From Pseudomonas sp. URIL14HWK12:I12 (GTDB taxonomy: Bacteria; Pseudomonadota; Gammaproteobacteria; Pseudomonadales; Pseudomonadaceae), in contig NZ_QEQL01000006.1 of NCBI RefSeq assembly GCF_003097135.1, forward strand, positions 124,001 to 188,000: a stretch of 64,000 bases of DNA, read 5' to 3'. Shown here in pieces: positions 1 to 8,393 of the stretch (positions are counted from its first letter, which is position 1; every line of letters starts with the position of its first letter). The position numbers were made by a program, and so were the translations under genes. The notes below the pieces were generated by a model that had not been told where the DNA came from, searched no databases, and saw nothing but the letters and a program-made list of their open reading frames with translations.

Positions 1-96
1 TTTGTGAGGGTGCTGTATGCGCACCCGGATGCACCGGATTTCCTGCGGGCCAATCTGGGGCGCAGCCTGATTTTCGATGTAGGGATCACGCTGTAG
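1..96 (+). CDS. 3' end of an unidentified gene (5' end outside window)
   Basis: The frame is open from base 1 and closes at a TAG ending at 96, giving 31 residues that end SLIFDVGITL. The fragment carries no motif I can assign to a family. It reads in the same direction as the ndh gene that follows after a 339-base gap, so co-transcription is possible but not shown. The call as coding rests only on the open frame and codon pattern, which is G/C-rich at third positions like the neighbours. Confidence 0.5.
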   Translation, partial: FVRVLYAHPDAPDFLRANLGRSLIFDVGITL

Positions 97-435
97 CTCA
101 ACGTGCCCGGCGTACCGCCCATGGCCCGGCAAGCCGGCGCCCCAGGGCGCGAACCGTAGCCGCCTGTCGCGGCGGATATATTTCTGGGCGGGCAATTGAT
201 CCCGGTCAGTGAACCCTGTAGCTTTTCCTGCATCTGAAGCTCCATCGTTTCCGCTCGCGGTCACCTGAAAAGATGCCAACTGTGCCTACCCTCCCCCGCA
301 TGCGCCGCGCGATTGCTCGGCCGGGCAGGTTTCGGCCGCGTGCTTCCCGACTTTCTGCCCCCTTGCCCTGCTCGAGCTGCCTGGCGCTCGCGGCAATGGC
401 GGCTGCCCGCTTTCCCAACCTTATGAGATATCTCC
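97..435. other. 339-base gap without a recognisable gene
   Basis: The stretch lies between the partial gene and ndh. Only short overlapping frames exist and none looks like a real protein. I see no clean Rho-independent terminator and no strong sigma-70 hexamer pair. The ndh promoter and leader presumably lie here, but I cannot place them. Confidence 0.4.
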
Positions 436-1740
436 ATGACACATCGCATCGTGATCGTTGGCGGCGGCGCCGGCGGCCTGGAACTGGCGACCCGCCTGGG
501 CAAGAGCGTCGGTAAACAGGGCAAGGCCAAGGTCACCTTGGTCGACGCGAACCTCACCCACATCTGGAAACCTCTGCTGCACGAGGTGGCCGCCGGCTCG
601 CTGAACTCTTACGCCGACGAGCTGAACTACGTCGCGCAGGCGAAGTGGAACCATTTCGAGTTCCAGCTGGGGCGCATGCGTGCGCTCGACCGTGAGGCCC
701 GCACCATCATTCTGGAGCCCACCTTCGATGAGCAAGGCGCTGAGCTGGTGCCCGAGCGCAGCATTGCCTACGACACACTGGTGATCTCGGTGGGCAGCAC
801 CACCAACGATTTCGGCACCCAGGGCGCGGCCGAGCATTGCCTGTTCCTCGATACCCGCAAGCAGGCGGAGCGTTTTCACCAGCAACTGCTCAACGCTTAC
901 CTGCGCGCCCACGCCGAGCCCGAAGCCCACGAGGGTGAAATCAACGTGGCAATCGTCGGCGCAGGTGCCACCGGTGTTGAGCTCGCCGCCGAGCTGCACA
1001 ACGCCGCCCACGAGCTGGCCGCCTACGGCCTGGGCCGAATCAAGCCCGAGAACCTGCGCATCACGGTGATCGAGGCAGGCCCGCGGGTGTTGCCGGCGTT
1101 GCCGGAGCGCATCGGCACGCCGGTGCACCGCACGCTGGAAAAACTCGGCGTAACGGTGATGCTCGGCGCGGCGGTGAGCGAGGTGACCGCCGACTACCTC
1201 AAGACCCAGGACGGCACGGTCATTCCGGCGGTGATGAAGGTGTGGGCCGCCGGCATTCGCGCGCCGGGCTTCTTGCAGGACATCGCCGGGCTTGAGACCA
1301 ACCGCATCAACCAACTGGTGGTGCGGCCGACGCTGCAAACTACCCGTGATGACGATATCTTCGCCTTCGGCGACTGCGCCGCCTGCCCGCAACCCGGCAC
1401 CGACCGTAACGTGCCACCCCGGGCCCAGGCGGCGCACCAGCAGGCCTCGCTGCTGGTCAAAACCCTCAAGGCACGCCTGGCCGGCAGCACCACGGCCCTG
1501 CCGGAGTATCGCTACAAGGATTACGGCTCGCTGGTGTCGCTGTCGCGCTTCTCGGCGGTGGGCAACCTGATGGGCAACCTGACCGGTAGCGTGATGCTGG
1601 AAGGCTGGCTGGCGCGGATGTTCTATGTGTCGCTGTACCGCATGCACCAGATGGCGCTCTATGGGCCGTTCCGCACGCTGATGGGCATGCTCGGCAGCCG
1701 CCTGGGCCGGGGCACCGAGCCACGCCTGAAGCTGCACTGA
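436..1740 (+). CDS. ndh: type II NADH dehydrogenase (NAD(P)/FAD-dependent oxidoreductase)
   Basis: The 434-residue protein should oxidise NADH and pass electrons to ubiquinone at the inner face of the cytoplasmic membrane without pumping protons. An N-terminal FAD-binding Rossmann motif is visible (VGGGAGG, residues 8-14), followed by a second dinucleotide motif for NADH (VGAGATGVE, about 174-182) and a C-terminal FAD contact (FAFGDCA). There is no transmembrane helix, but a C-terminal hydrophobic, basic stretch fits membrane attachment, as is usual in this family. Length matches the roughly 430 aa norm. The ATG at 436 is the first start that leaves the FAD motif close to the N-terminus; its Shine-Dalgarno sequence is weak. 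In other Pseudomonas ndh lies near clpB; here about 8 kb separates them. Confidence 0.9.
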   Translation: MTHRIVIVGGGAGGLELATRLGKSVGKQGKAKVTLVDANLTHIWKPLLHEVAAGSLNSYADELNYVAQAKWNHFEFQLGRMRALDREARTIILEPTFDEQGAELVPERSIAYDTLVISVGSTTNDFGTQGAAEHCLFLDTRKQAERFHQQLLNAYLRAHAEPEAHEGEINVAIVGAGATGVELAAELHNAAHELAAYGLGRIKPENLRITVIEAGPRVLPALPERIGTPVHRTLEKLGVTVMLGAAVSEVTADYLKTQDGTVIPAVMKVWAAGIRAPGFLQDIAGLETNRINQLVVRPTLQTTRDDDIFAFGDCAACPQPGTDRNVPPRAQAAHQQASLLVKTLKARLAGSTTALPEYRYKDYGSLVSLSRFSAVGNLMGNLTGSVMLEGWLARMFYVSLYRMHQMALYGPFRTLMGMLGSRLGRGTEPRLKLH

Positions 1741-1911
1741 GCCAAAACCAAGCGCCCGGCCGTGCAATGCGGCCGGCGCCGCTTCCAGAGGTGCGCCGAT
1801 GATCAACTTTGCGCGCAAAGCCTCGGACAAATCCGCAGAAATCATTATTATCACCGGGTGAACTTCGGTGGCCGCACTCATTGGCGGCTGCCACCAGCAT
1901 CCGAGGGCGTC

Positions 1912-2931
1912 ATGGGCAACGAAAGCATCAATTGGGACACACTGGGTTTCGACTACATCAAAACCGACCTGCGCTACCTGGCCTACTGGCGTGATGGCGC
2001 CTGGCAGCCAGGGGTGCTGACCGAAGACAACCGGCTGCACATCGCCGAAGGCTCCACCGCCCTGCACTACGGCCAGCAATGCTTCGAAGGCCTGAAGGCC
2101 TACCGGGCCAAGGACGGTTCGATCAACCTGTTCCGCCCTGACCAGAACGCCCTGCGCATGGCGCGCAGCTGCGGCCGCCTGCTGATGCCCCAGGTGCCCA
2201 CCGAGATGTTCATCGACGCCTGCAAGCAGGTGGTCAAGGCCAACGAGCGCTTCATCCCACCGTACGGCAAGGGCGGCGCGCTGTACCTGCGCCCCTTCGT
2301 GATCGGCGTAGGCGACAACATCGGCGTGCGTACCGCGCCGGAGTTCATCTTCTCGGTGTTCTGCGTGCCGGTCGGCCCTTACTTCAAGGGCGGCATGAAA
2401 CCGCACAACTTCTCGATCTCCGGCTACGACCGCGCCGCGCCCAACGGCACCGGCGCCGCCAAGGTCGGTGGCAACTACGCTGCCAGCCTGATGCCGGGTG
2501 CCGAAGCCAAGCAGGCGCACTTCGCCGACTGCATCTACCTGGACCCAGCCACCCACAGCAAGATCGAAGAAGTCGGCTCAGCCAACTTCTTCGGTATCAC
2601 GGCCAACAATGAATTCGTCACGCCCAAATCGGCCTCTGTGCTGCCGGGCATCACCCGCCTGTCACTGATGGAGCTGGCGCAGAGCCGCCTGGGCCTTACG
2701 GTGATCGAAGATGACGTGCATATCGACAAGCTCGACCGCTTCGTCGAAGCCGGGGCCTGTGGTACTGCGGCGGTGATCTCACCGATCGGCGGCATCCAGC
2801 ACAACGGCAAGCTGCACGTGTTCTACAGCGAAACCGAAGTCGGCCCGGTTACCCAGAAGCTCTACAAGGAGCTGACCGGCATCCAGTTCGGTGAGGTCGA
2901 AGGCCCGGCGGGTTGGGTTGTGAAGGTTTAA
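1912..2931 (+). CDS. ilvE: branched-chain amino acid aminotransferase
   Basis: This 339-residue fold-type IV PLP enzyme would interconvert valine, leucine and isoleucine with their 2-oxo acids, using glutamate/2-oxoglutarate. The family signature region is clear: EFIFSVFCVPVGPYFKGG in the middle, the PLP-bearing lysine in AAKVGGNYAA (about Lys184) and the late GACGTAAVISPIGG loop. The reading frame is open upstream to 1762, but MGNESINWDTLGF at 1912 matches where such proteins begin and the upstream residues look untranslated. A strong terminator follows within 11 bases, and tyrB lies convergently beyond it, so the gene is probably its own unit. Confidence 0.9.
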   Translation: MGNESINWDTLGFDYIKTDLRYLAYWRDGAWQPGVLTEDNRLHIAEGSTALHYGQQCFEGLKAYRAKDGSINLFRPDQNALRMARSCGRLLMPQVPTEMFIDACKQVVKANERFIPPYGKGGALYLRPFVIGVGDNIGVRTAPEFIFSVFCVPVGPYFKGGMKPHNFSISGYDRAAPNGTGAAKVGGNYAASLMPGAEAKQAHFADCIYLDPATHSKIEEVGSANFFGITANNEFVTPKSASVLPGITRLSLMELAQSRLGLTVIEDDVHIDKLDRFVEAGACGTAAVISPIGGIQHNGKLHVFYSETEVGPVTQKLYKELTGIQFGEVEGPAGWVVKV

Positions 2932-2941
2932 CCGGCCCCAT

Positions 2942-2983
2942 AAAAAACCGCGCCCAGGCCAAATGCCTGGGCGCGGTTTTTTT
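2942..2983 (+). terminator. bidirectional Rho-independent terminator between ilvE and tyrB
   Basis: A stem of CCGCGCCCAGGC pairs with GCCTGGGCGCGG around a five-base loop. It is flanked by six A on the left and seven T on the right, so it can stop transcription from both sides. It starts 11 bases after the ilvE stop and ends 10 bases before the tyrB stop. Confidence 0.9.
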
Positions 2984-2992
2984 ACGTCCGGT

Positions 2993-4177
2993 TCAGCCCA
3001 TCACTTCGGCGAATGCTTCGATCACCTGGCTCAGGTTGGAAGCGTTCAGGCCCGCGATGCAGATGCGGCCGGTTTCCACCGCATACACGCCGTGGGTGGC
3101 CTTGAGCCGGCGGACCTGCTCGGCGCTCAGCCCGGTGTAGGCGAACATGCCCTGCTGATGGGCGAGGAAATCGAAGTCGCGGCCCGGTAGCCGGGCTTTG
3201 AGGCCTTCGACCAGCGCGGCGCGCATGGCGGTGATGCGCTCGCGCATCTCGGCCAGCTCGCCTTGCCACTGGGCATTGAGGCGCGCATCGCCCAGCACCT
3301 TGGCCACCAGGGTGGCGCCGAACATGGGCGGGCTGGAGTAGTTGCGGCGCACGTTCAACTTCATCTGGCCGAACACGCGGTCAACATCGGCCTTGACGGT
3401 GTGCAGGCTCAGTGCCCCCACGCGCTCGCCGTAGAGCGAGAAGGTCTTGGAGAACGAGCTGGACACCAGGAACTGCATACCGCGGCGGGCGCATTCACGC
3501 ACCAGCCAGGCGTCGTCGTCCAGGCCATCGCCGAAGCCTTGGTAGGCGATATCGAGGAAGGCGATGGCGTCACGGGCCTGCAGCGCGTCGAGCAGTGGCA
3601 GCCATTGCTCGCGCGTCGGTTGCACGCCGGTGGGGTTATGGCAGCACGGGTGCAGCAGCACGATGGCCTTGGCCGGCAGGGCCTGGAAGGCCGCCAGTGC
3701 GCCTTCGAAATCGAAGCGGCGGGTTTGTGGGTGGAAGTAGGGGTAACGTTTGACCTCGAAACCTGCGCCCTGGAAGATGCCCAAGTGGTTGTCCCAGGTG
3801 GGGTCGGACACCCACACGGCCGAGTCGGGCCAGGCACTCTTGAGCAGGTCGGCGCCCACCTTCAGCGCGCCTGAGCCGCCGACGGTCTGAATAACGGCTA
3901 CGCCGTGGGTCGGCAGCACGCTGCCCGCGAACAGCAGCTCGGCCACGACCTTGCGATAGGCCGCCGAACCTTCCTGCGGCAAATAGGTGCGTGGGGTGTG
4001 CTCGGCCACCAGTGCGTCTTCGGCCTCACGCACTGAAGGCAGCAGCGGAATCAGCCCGGCTTCGTCGTAATAGATGCCCACGCCCAGGTTGACCTTGTTC
4101 GGCCGCGGGTCTTCGGCGAACTCCCCCATCAACCCAAGAATCGGGTCGCCGGCATACAGGGGCAAATGTTCGAACAT
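2993..4177 (-). CDS. tyrB: aromatic amino acid aminotransferase
   Basis: The 394-residue fold-type I aminotransferase belongs to the aspartate/tyrosine subgroup and should transaminate tyrosine, phenylalanine and possibly aspartate with 2-oxoglutarate. Visible landmarks are the YLPQEGSAAYR substrate region, NPTG (181-184), the AYQGFGDG loop and the PLP-binding lysine in SSSFSKTFSLYGER (Lys244). The ATG at 4177 has a good AAGAGGT ribosome site just upstream, while the frame upstream of it is non-family sequence. Aspartate versus aromatic preference cannot be told from sequence alone, but Pseudomonas proteins of this type are normally named TyrB/PhhC. It converges on ilvE across a shared terminator. 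Confidence 0.85.
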   Translation of the reverse strand: MFEHLPLYAGDPILGLMGEFAEDPRPNKVNLGVGIYYDEAGLIPLLPSVREAEDALVAEHTPRTYLPQEGSAAYRKVVAELLFAGSVLPTHGVAVIQTVGGSGALKVGADLLKSAWPDSAVWVSDPTWDNHLGIFQGAGFEVKRYPYFHPQTRRFDFEGALAAFQALPAKAIVLLHPCCHNPTGVQPTREQWLPLLDALQARDAIAFLDIAYQGFGDGLDDDAWLVRECARRGMQFLVSSSFSKTFSLYGERVGALSLHTVKADVDRVFGQMKLNVRRNYSSPPMFGATLVAKVLGDARLNAQWQGELAEMRERITAMRAALVEGLKARLPGRDFDFLAHQQGMFAYTGLSAEQVRRLKATHGVYAVETGRICIAGLNASNLSQVIEAFAEVMG

Positions 4178-4359
4178 ACACACCTCTTGTAATCGATAAA
4201 CGAGGCCACCCGGCCTTGGCCGGTGATTACCCCACAGGGCCTGCACAGCGTCAAGCGGCGCAGATATAGGCCTTGCCCGCCCATTGACAGGCCGGCTCCG
4301 GCATCTCAGTATCGGCAGCACAAGTCGTACGACAACCTACAAAAGCAGCCGAGACCTCT

Positions 4360-5169
4360 ATGCCACATCCCTCTTTCGACCGCATCCTGCTGACCGGCGC
4401 TGCTGGCGGCCTGGGCAAGATCCTTCGTGAACGCCTCAAGCCGTTCACCCGCGTGTTGCGTTTGTCAGACATCGCGCCCATGGAAGCCGCCAGCGGCCCC
4501 GCCGAAGAACTGCACCCCTGTGACCTGGCCGACAAACAGGCGGTGGATGAGCTGGTCGCCGGCTGCGACGCCATCGTGCACTTCGGCGGTGTATCGACCG
4601 AGCACAGTTTCGAAACCGTCCTGGGGCCGAACATCTGCGGCACCTACCACCTGTACGAAGCCGCCCGCCGGCACGGCGTGAAGCGGGTGATCTTCGCCAG
4701 CTCCAACCATGTGATCGGCTTTCACAAGCAAAGTGAAACCCTCGACGCCGCAAGCCCCCGCCGCCCCGACAGCTACTACGGGCTGTCGAAGTCTTTTGGC
4801 GAAGATTTGGCGACGTTCTATTTCGACCGCTACGGCATCGAGACCTTGAGCATCCGCATCGGCTCCTCGTTCCCGGAGCCGCAGAACGTGCGCATGCTCA
4901 GCACCTGGCTGAGCTACGACGACCTCACGCAACTGGTCGAGCGCGGCCTGCACTGCGAAGCCATCGGCCATACCGTCGTCTATGGCGCCTCGGCCAATGC
5001 CAACACCTGGTGGGACAACCGCCTGGCAGCACACTTGGGCTACCAGCCCAAAGACAGCTCCGAACCCTTCCGCGCACAGGTCATGGCGCACCCGCAACCG
5101 GCGGCCGATGACCCGCTGCGGGTTTACCAAGGTGGTGCGTTCGTCGTGGCAGGGCCTTTCGAAGGGTAG
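4360..5169 (+). CDS. udh: uronate dehydrogenase
   Basis: This 269-residue short-chain NAD-dependent dehydrogenase oxidises D-galacturonate or D-glucuronate to the aldarolactone in the oxidative uronate pathway. The N-terminal NAD motif GAAGGLG (13-19) and the catalytic YGLSK (Tyr140, Lys144) are intact. The stretch IFASSNHVIGFHKQ and the C-terminal YQGGAFVVAGPF match my recollection of the characterised Pseudomonas Udh closely. Full length. It lies alone between tyrB and a SulP transporter; no aldarate dehydratase or uronate importer is next to it, so pathway partners must be elsewhere. Confidence 0.88.
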   Translation: MPHPSFDRILLTGAAGGLGKILRERLKPFTRVLRLSDIAPMEAASGPAEELHPCDLADKQAVDELVAGCDAIVHFGGVSTEHSFETVLGPNICGTYHLYEAARRHGVKRVIFASSNHVIGFHKQSETLDAASPRRPDSYYGLSKSFGEDLATFYFDRYGIETLSIRIGSSFPEPQNVRMLSTWLSYDDLTQLVERGLHCEAIGHTVVYGASANANTWWDNRLAAHLGYQPKDSSEPFRAQVMAHPQPAADDPLRVYQGGAFVVAGPFEG

Positions 5170-5240
5170 CCAGCACGCTAACTATTTCATATCATTGCTG
5201 CACTTCAGGCACGTCCAGTGCCGCACAATATTCCAATCCC

Positions 5241-5289
5241 AACGCCCTCCCCGGCCCGCGAACGATGCTCGCGGGCTGCGGAGGGCGTT
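5241..5289. other. long two-tier hairpin between udh and the SulP gene
   Basis: AACGCCCTCC pairs with GGAGGGCGTT as the outer arm, and GCCCGCG with CGCGGGC as an inner arm, around a short loop. Only three T follow, so it is a weak terminator for udh. It ends 11 bases before the strong GAAGGAG ribosome site of the SulP gene, so a 5' UTR role is also possible. Confidence 0.6.
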
Positions 5290-5311
5290 TGGGCTGCGAA
5301 GAAGGAGTGGT

Positions 5312-6754
5312 ATGAATTTCACTGCAGTACGTCAAAACACCCTTGCCGGGCTCACCTCGTCATTCGCACTAGTGCCCGAATGCATCGCCTTCGCGCTGGT
5401 GGCTCAGGTCAACCCGCTGATGGGCCTGTACGGGGCCTTCATCATCTGCACGCTCACGGCGCTGTTCGGCGGCCGCCCGGGCATGATCTCCGGCGCTGCG
5501 GGTTCCATGGCCGTGGTGATCGTGGCGCTGGTGGTGCAGCACGGGGTGGAATACCTGCTGGCCACCACCGTGCTCAGCGGCGTGCTGATGCTGCTGTTCG
5601 GTGCATTGCGCCTGGGCAAGCTGGTGCGCATGGTGCCGCACCCGGTCATGCTCGGCTTCGTCAACGGCCTGGCGATCATCATTGCGCTAGCGCAGCTGGA
5701 GCACTTTCGCAGCGGCGAGCACTGGCTAGGCGGCACCGCGCTGCTGACCATGCTGGCCTTGGTCGTGCTGACCATGGCGGTGGTATGGCTACTGCCGCGG
5801 CTCACCCGGGCCGTGCCACCGGCGCTGGTGGCGATCGTGGGCGTGGGCGTGCTGACCCAGCTGCTGCACTTGCCGACCAAGACGCTCGGCGACATGGCGC
5901 ACATCGCTGGCGGCCTGCCCAGCTTCCACCTGCCCCAGATACCCTGGACCCTCGAGACCCTGCGCATCATCCTGCCTTACGCAGTGCTCATGGCGTTGGT
6001 GGGCCTGCTGGAAACCCTGCTGACCTTCAACCTCACCGACGAAATCACCGAAACCCGCGGCCAACCCAACCGCGAATGCCTGGCCCTGGGCGCTGCGAAC
6101 ATGGCCAGCGGCCTGTTCGGCGCCATGGGCGGTTGCGCGATGATCGGCCAGACGGTGATCAACCTCAGCTCCGGAGGCCGTAGCCGGCTTTCAGGCATTA
6201 CCAGCGGCGTAATGATCCTGCTGTTCGTGCTGTTCCTTTCGCCACTGATCGAGCGCATACCGCTGGCCGCGCTGGTGGGGGTGATGTTCGTGGTGGCTCA
6301 GCAAACCTTTGCCTGGGGCTCGCTCCGGGTGCTGGGCAAGGTGCCGCGTAACGATGCGCTGGTGATCGTGGCAGTCACGGTGATCACGGTGTTCACTGAC
6401 CTGGCCACGGCCGTGCTGTGCGGGATCGTGATCGCGGCGCTGAACTTCGCCTGGCAACACGCCCGCGACATTCATGCTGAAAGCCATGACGATGCCAACG
6501 GCGCGCGCCTGTACACGCCCCGGGGCACCTTGTTCTTCGCATCCACCACGCAGTTCCAGGCACTGTTCGACCCGCCCAGCGACCCGCAGCGGGTGGTAAT
6601 CGACTGCGCCCACCTGCGCCTGGCCGACCATTCGGCAATCGCCGCGCTGGAAGCCTTGCTGGGGCGCTACGCCAAAGCGGGCAAGGATGTGCAGCTCACC
6701 CACCTGTCGCAACGCTGCCGCGATTTGCTACACCGCGCCGGGGTGGCGATCTGA
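5312..6754 (+). CDS. SulP-family inorganic anion transporter with STAS domain
   Basis: This 480-residue membrane protein has about ten to twelve hydrophobic segments in its first 390 residues, beginning with the family signature region around FALVPECIAFALVAQVNPL. A C-terminal cytoplasmic STAS domain (about 395-480) holds the expected IDCAHLRLADHSAIAALE pattern. SulP proteins carry sulfate, bicarbonate or other anions by symport or exchange; the substrate cannot be read here. The ATG at 5312 was chosen because GAAGGAG sits six bases upstream, whereas the longer upstream frame runs back through udh. The protein is somewhat shorter than classical 550-aa SulP proteins. Confidence 0.85.
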   Translation: MNFTAVRQNTLAGLTSSFALVPECIAFALVAQVNPLMGLYGAFIICTLTALFGGRPGMISGAAGSMAVVIVALVVQHGVEYLLATTVLSGVLMLLFGALRLGKLVRMVPHPVMLGFVNGLAIIIALAQLEHFRSGEHWLGGTALLTMLALVVLTMAVVWLLPRLTRAVPPALVAIVGVGVLTQLLHLPTKTLGDMAHIAGGLPSFHLPQIPWTLETLRIILPYAVLMALVGLLETLLTFNLTDEITETRGQPNRECLALGAANMASGLFGAMGGCAMIGQTVINLSSGGRSRLSGITSGVMILLFVLFLSPLIERIPLAALVGVMFVVAQQTFAWGSLRVLGKVPRNDALVIVAVTVITVFTDLATAVLCGIVIAALNFAWQHARDIHAESHDDANGARLYTPRGTLFFASTTQFQALFDPPSDPQRVVIDCAHLRLADHSAIAALEALLGRYAKAGKDVQLTHLSQRCRDLLHRAGVAI

Positions 6755-6777
6755 AACGTTTATAGCGAAATATTCCG

Positions 6778-6808
6778 AGGCGGCCCCCTTCTCAAATGGC
6801 CGCCTTTG
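6778..6808 (+). terminator. likely terminator after the SulP gene
   Basis: AGGCGGCC pairs with GGCCGCCT around a 12-base loop and is followed by TTTGT. The stem is GC-rich but the T run is short. It lies 24 bases after the SulP stop and 50 before the next start. Confidence 0.55.
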
Positions 6809-6857
6809 TCTAAGATAGCCGGACCTTCAACCCCCTACCCTCCGGCTTTTCGCCACT

Positions 6858-7322
6858 ATGTCTGAACCGAACCCATGCCTCACCTGCGGCGCCTGCTGCG
6901 GGTATTTTCGTGTGTCCTTCTATTGGGGCGAGTGCGCCTCGGCCGGGGGCCTGGTGCCCGACGAGCTGACGACGCAGATCAGCCCAACCATGGTCGCCAT
7001 GTGCGGCACCGACACCAAGCCAGCGCGTTGCACATCGCTGCTGGGCGAGATCGGCAAACAGGTCAGTTGCAGTATCTACGCCCAGCGCTCCAGCACCTGC
7101 CGCGAGTTCGAAGCGGCGTGGCACGAGGGCGTCCCCAACGAGGCCTGTAACCGCGCACGCGCCACCCATGGCTTGCCGCCGTTGTTTCCGGCGGATGCGA
7201 GCGGGTTGATCAGCAGCAGCACCGCTGCCGAGCCGGTGCTGCTGGCCACGCTTGCCGAGCCGGTGGCGTTGATACCCCTGGTGCAGGAGCCGGACCCCTT
7301 CGAACCGCCGCAACAACCGTGA
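6858..7322 (+). CDS. YkgJ-family cysteine cluster protein
   Basis: The 154-residue protein carries the family pattern of early cysteines CxxCxxCC (Cys7, 10, 13, 14), further cysteines in CTSLLGEIG and a late CSIYxxRxxxCREF motif. This pattern is thought to bind a metal or Fe-S/Zn centre; the cellular role is unknown. It has no signal peptide and should be cytoplasmic. It stands alone between a terminator-like hairpin and the choline-binding protein gene. Confidence 0.8.
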   Translation: MSEPNPCLTCGACCGYFRVSFYWGECASAGGLVPDELTTQISPTMVAMCGTDTKPARCTSLLGEIGKQVSCSIYAQRSSTCREFEAAWHEGVPNEACNRARATHGLPPLFPADASGLISSSTAAEPVLLATLAEPVALIPLVQEPDPFEPPQQP

Positions 7323-7330
7323 GCCGCCCC

Positions 7331-7381
7331 GGTGGCCTCAGAATCTGCCGGTGTCGCTACCCTGGCAGATTCGGTCGCCAC
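7331..7381. other. long inverted repeat upstream of choX
   Basis: GAATCTGCC (7341-7349) pairs with GGCAGATTC (7364-7372), and an outer GTGGC/GCCAC pair extends the stem. It starts nine bases after the YkgJ-gene stop and has no T run. It could be a weak terminator, an RNA end or an operator for the downstream gene. Confidence 0.5.
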
Positions 7382-7457
7382 AGTGCGATTGCCCCGCCAC
7401 GCGCCTGCTAGCCTGACCCTCGCCTGCCATTCCTATAACGAAAACCGAGGGCACCCT

Positions 7458-8393
7458 ATGAAAGCGATGAAACTCACCGCCTGCGCCGCCTTGATGCTGG
7501 CCAGCAGTGGACTGTGGGCAGCAGAACCGGCCGAGTGCAGCAATGTGCGCATGGGTTCGGTCAACTGGACCGATGTGATCGCCACCAGCGCCATGACGCA
7601 GGTGGTGCTCCAGAGCCTGGGCTATGAGGTCAAACAAACGACGGCTTCCCAGCAGATCATTCTGGGCAGCATGGCAGACAACAAGCTCGACACCTTCCTG
7701 GGGTACTGGCAGCCGACCATGCAATCGGTGGCCAAGCCTTACCTGGACAAAAAACAGATCGAGGTCTACAGCCCGGCAGCCCTGGGCGACGCGCAGTCCA
7801 CCTTCGCGGTGCCGCGCTATGCCTACGATGCAGGCCTGAAAACCTTCGCCGACATCGCCAAGTTCAAAGACAAGCTCGGCGGCAAGCTTTATGTGATCGA
7901 GCCGGGCAGTGGTGCCAACCGCATCACTGGGGAAATGATCGCCCAGGACCGCTTCGGGCTCAAAGGCTTCCAACTGGTGGAATCCAGCGAGGCGGGCATG
8001 CTCACGGCGGTCAAGCGTGCCGTGTCGCGCAAGGAGTGGGTGGTGTTCTTCGGCTGGAAGCCGCACCCGATGAACCTGCAGATCGACATGGCCTACCTCA
8101 CCGGCAGCCAGGATGCCTTCGGCCCCAACGAAGGCGCCGCTACCGTGTCGGTGATGACCGCAGCCGGCTACGACCAACGTTGCCCGAACGTAGGCAAGCT
8201 GTTGCATAACCTGAGTTTCAGCTCGGACCAGGTCAGTGCGGTGATGGCGCCGATTCTTGAACGCACGGCACCGGAGCAGGCAGCCAAGGCCTGGCTCAAG
8301 GCGAACCCCACCGCGCTGGAGCCCTGGCTCAAAGGCGTGACCACCCGAGACGGCAAAGACGCCTTGCCGGCCGTGCAGGCGGCGCTCAAATAG
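7458..8393 (+). CDS. choX: choline-binding periplasmic protein of an ABC transporter
   Basis: This 311-residue substrate-binding protein has a signal peptide ending about LWA-AE and belongs to the OpuAC-like group. Residues that match the aromatic box of the characterised ChoX of Sinorhizobium are present at equivalent spacing: NWTD (Trp37, Asp39), GYWQP (Trp84), GSGANR (Asn154) and FGWKPHP (Trp200). This supports choline, or a close quaternary amine, as ligand. No permease or ATPase gene is adjacent, so it must serve a transporter encoded elsewhere. The ATG at 7458 is chosen because it opens directly on the signal peptide; the frame extends further upstream without family similarity. Confidence 0.85.
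   Translation: MKAMKLTACAALMLASSGLWAAEPAECSNVRMGSVNWTDVIATSAMTQVVLQSLGYEVKQTTASQQIILGSMADNKLDTFLGYWQPTMQSVAKPYLDKKQIEVYSPAALGDAQSTFAVPRYAYDAGLKTFADIAKFKDKLGGKLYVIEPGSGANRITGEMIAQDRFGLKGFQLVESSEAGMLTAVKRAVSRKEWVVFFGWKPHPMNLQIDMAYLTGSQDAFGPNEGAATVSVMTAAGYDQRCPNVGKLLHNLSFSSDQVSAVMAPILERTAPEQAAKAWLKANPTALEPWLKGVTTRDGKDALPAVQAALK

Noticed and set aside
421..2556. 711-codon minus-strand open frame opposite ndh and ilvE
   Set aside because: It is a shadow frame of G/C-rich third positions over two well-identified genes; the translation is His/Gln/Ala/Gly/Val-rich with no motif.
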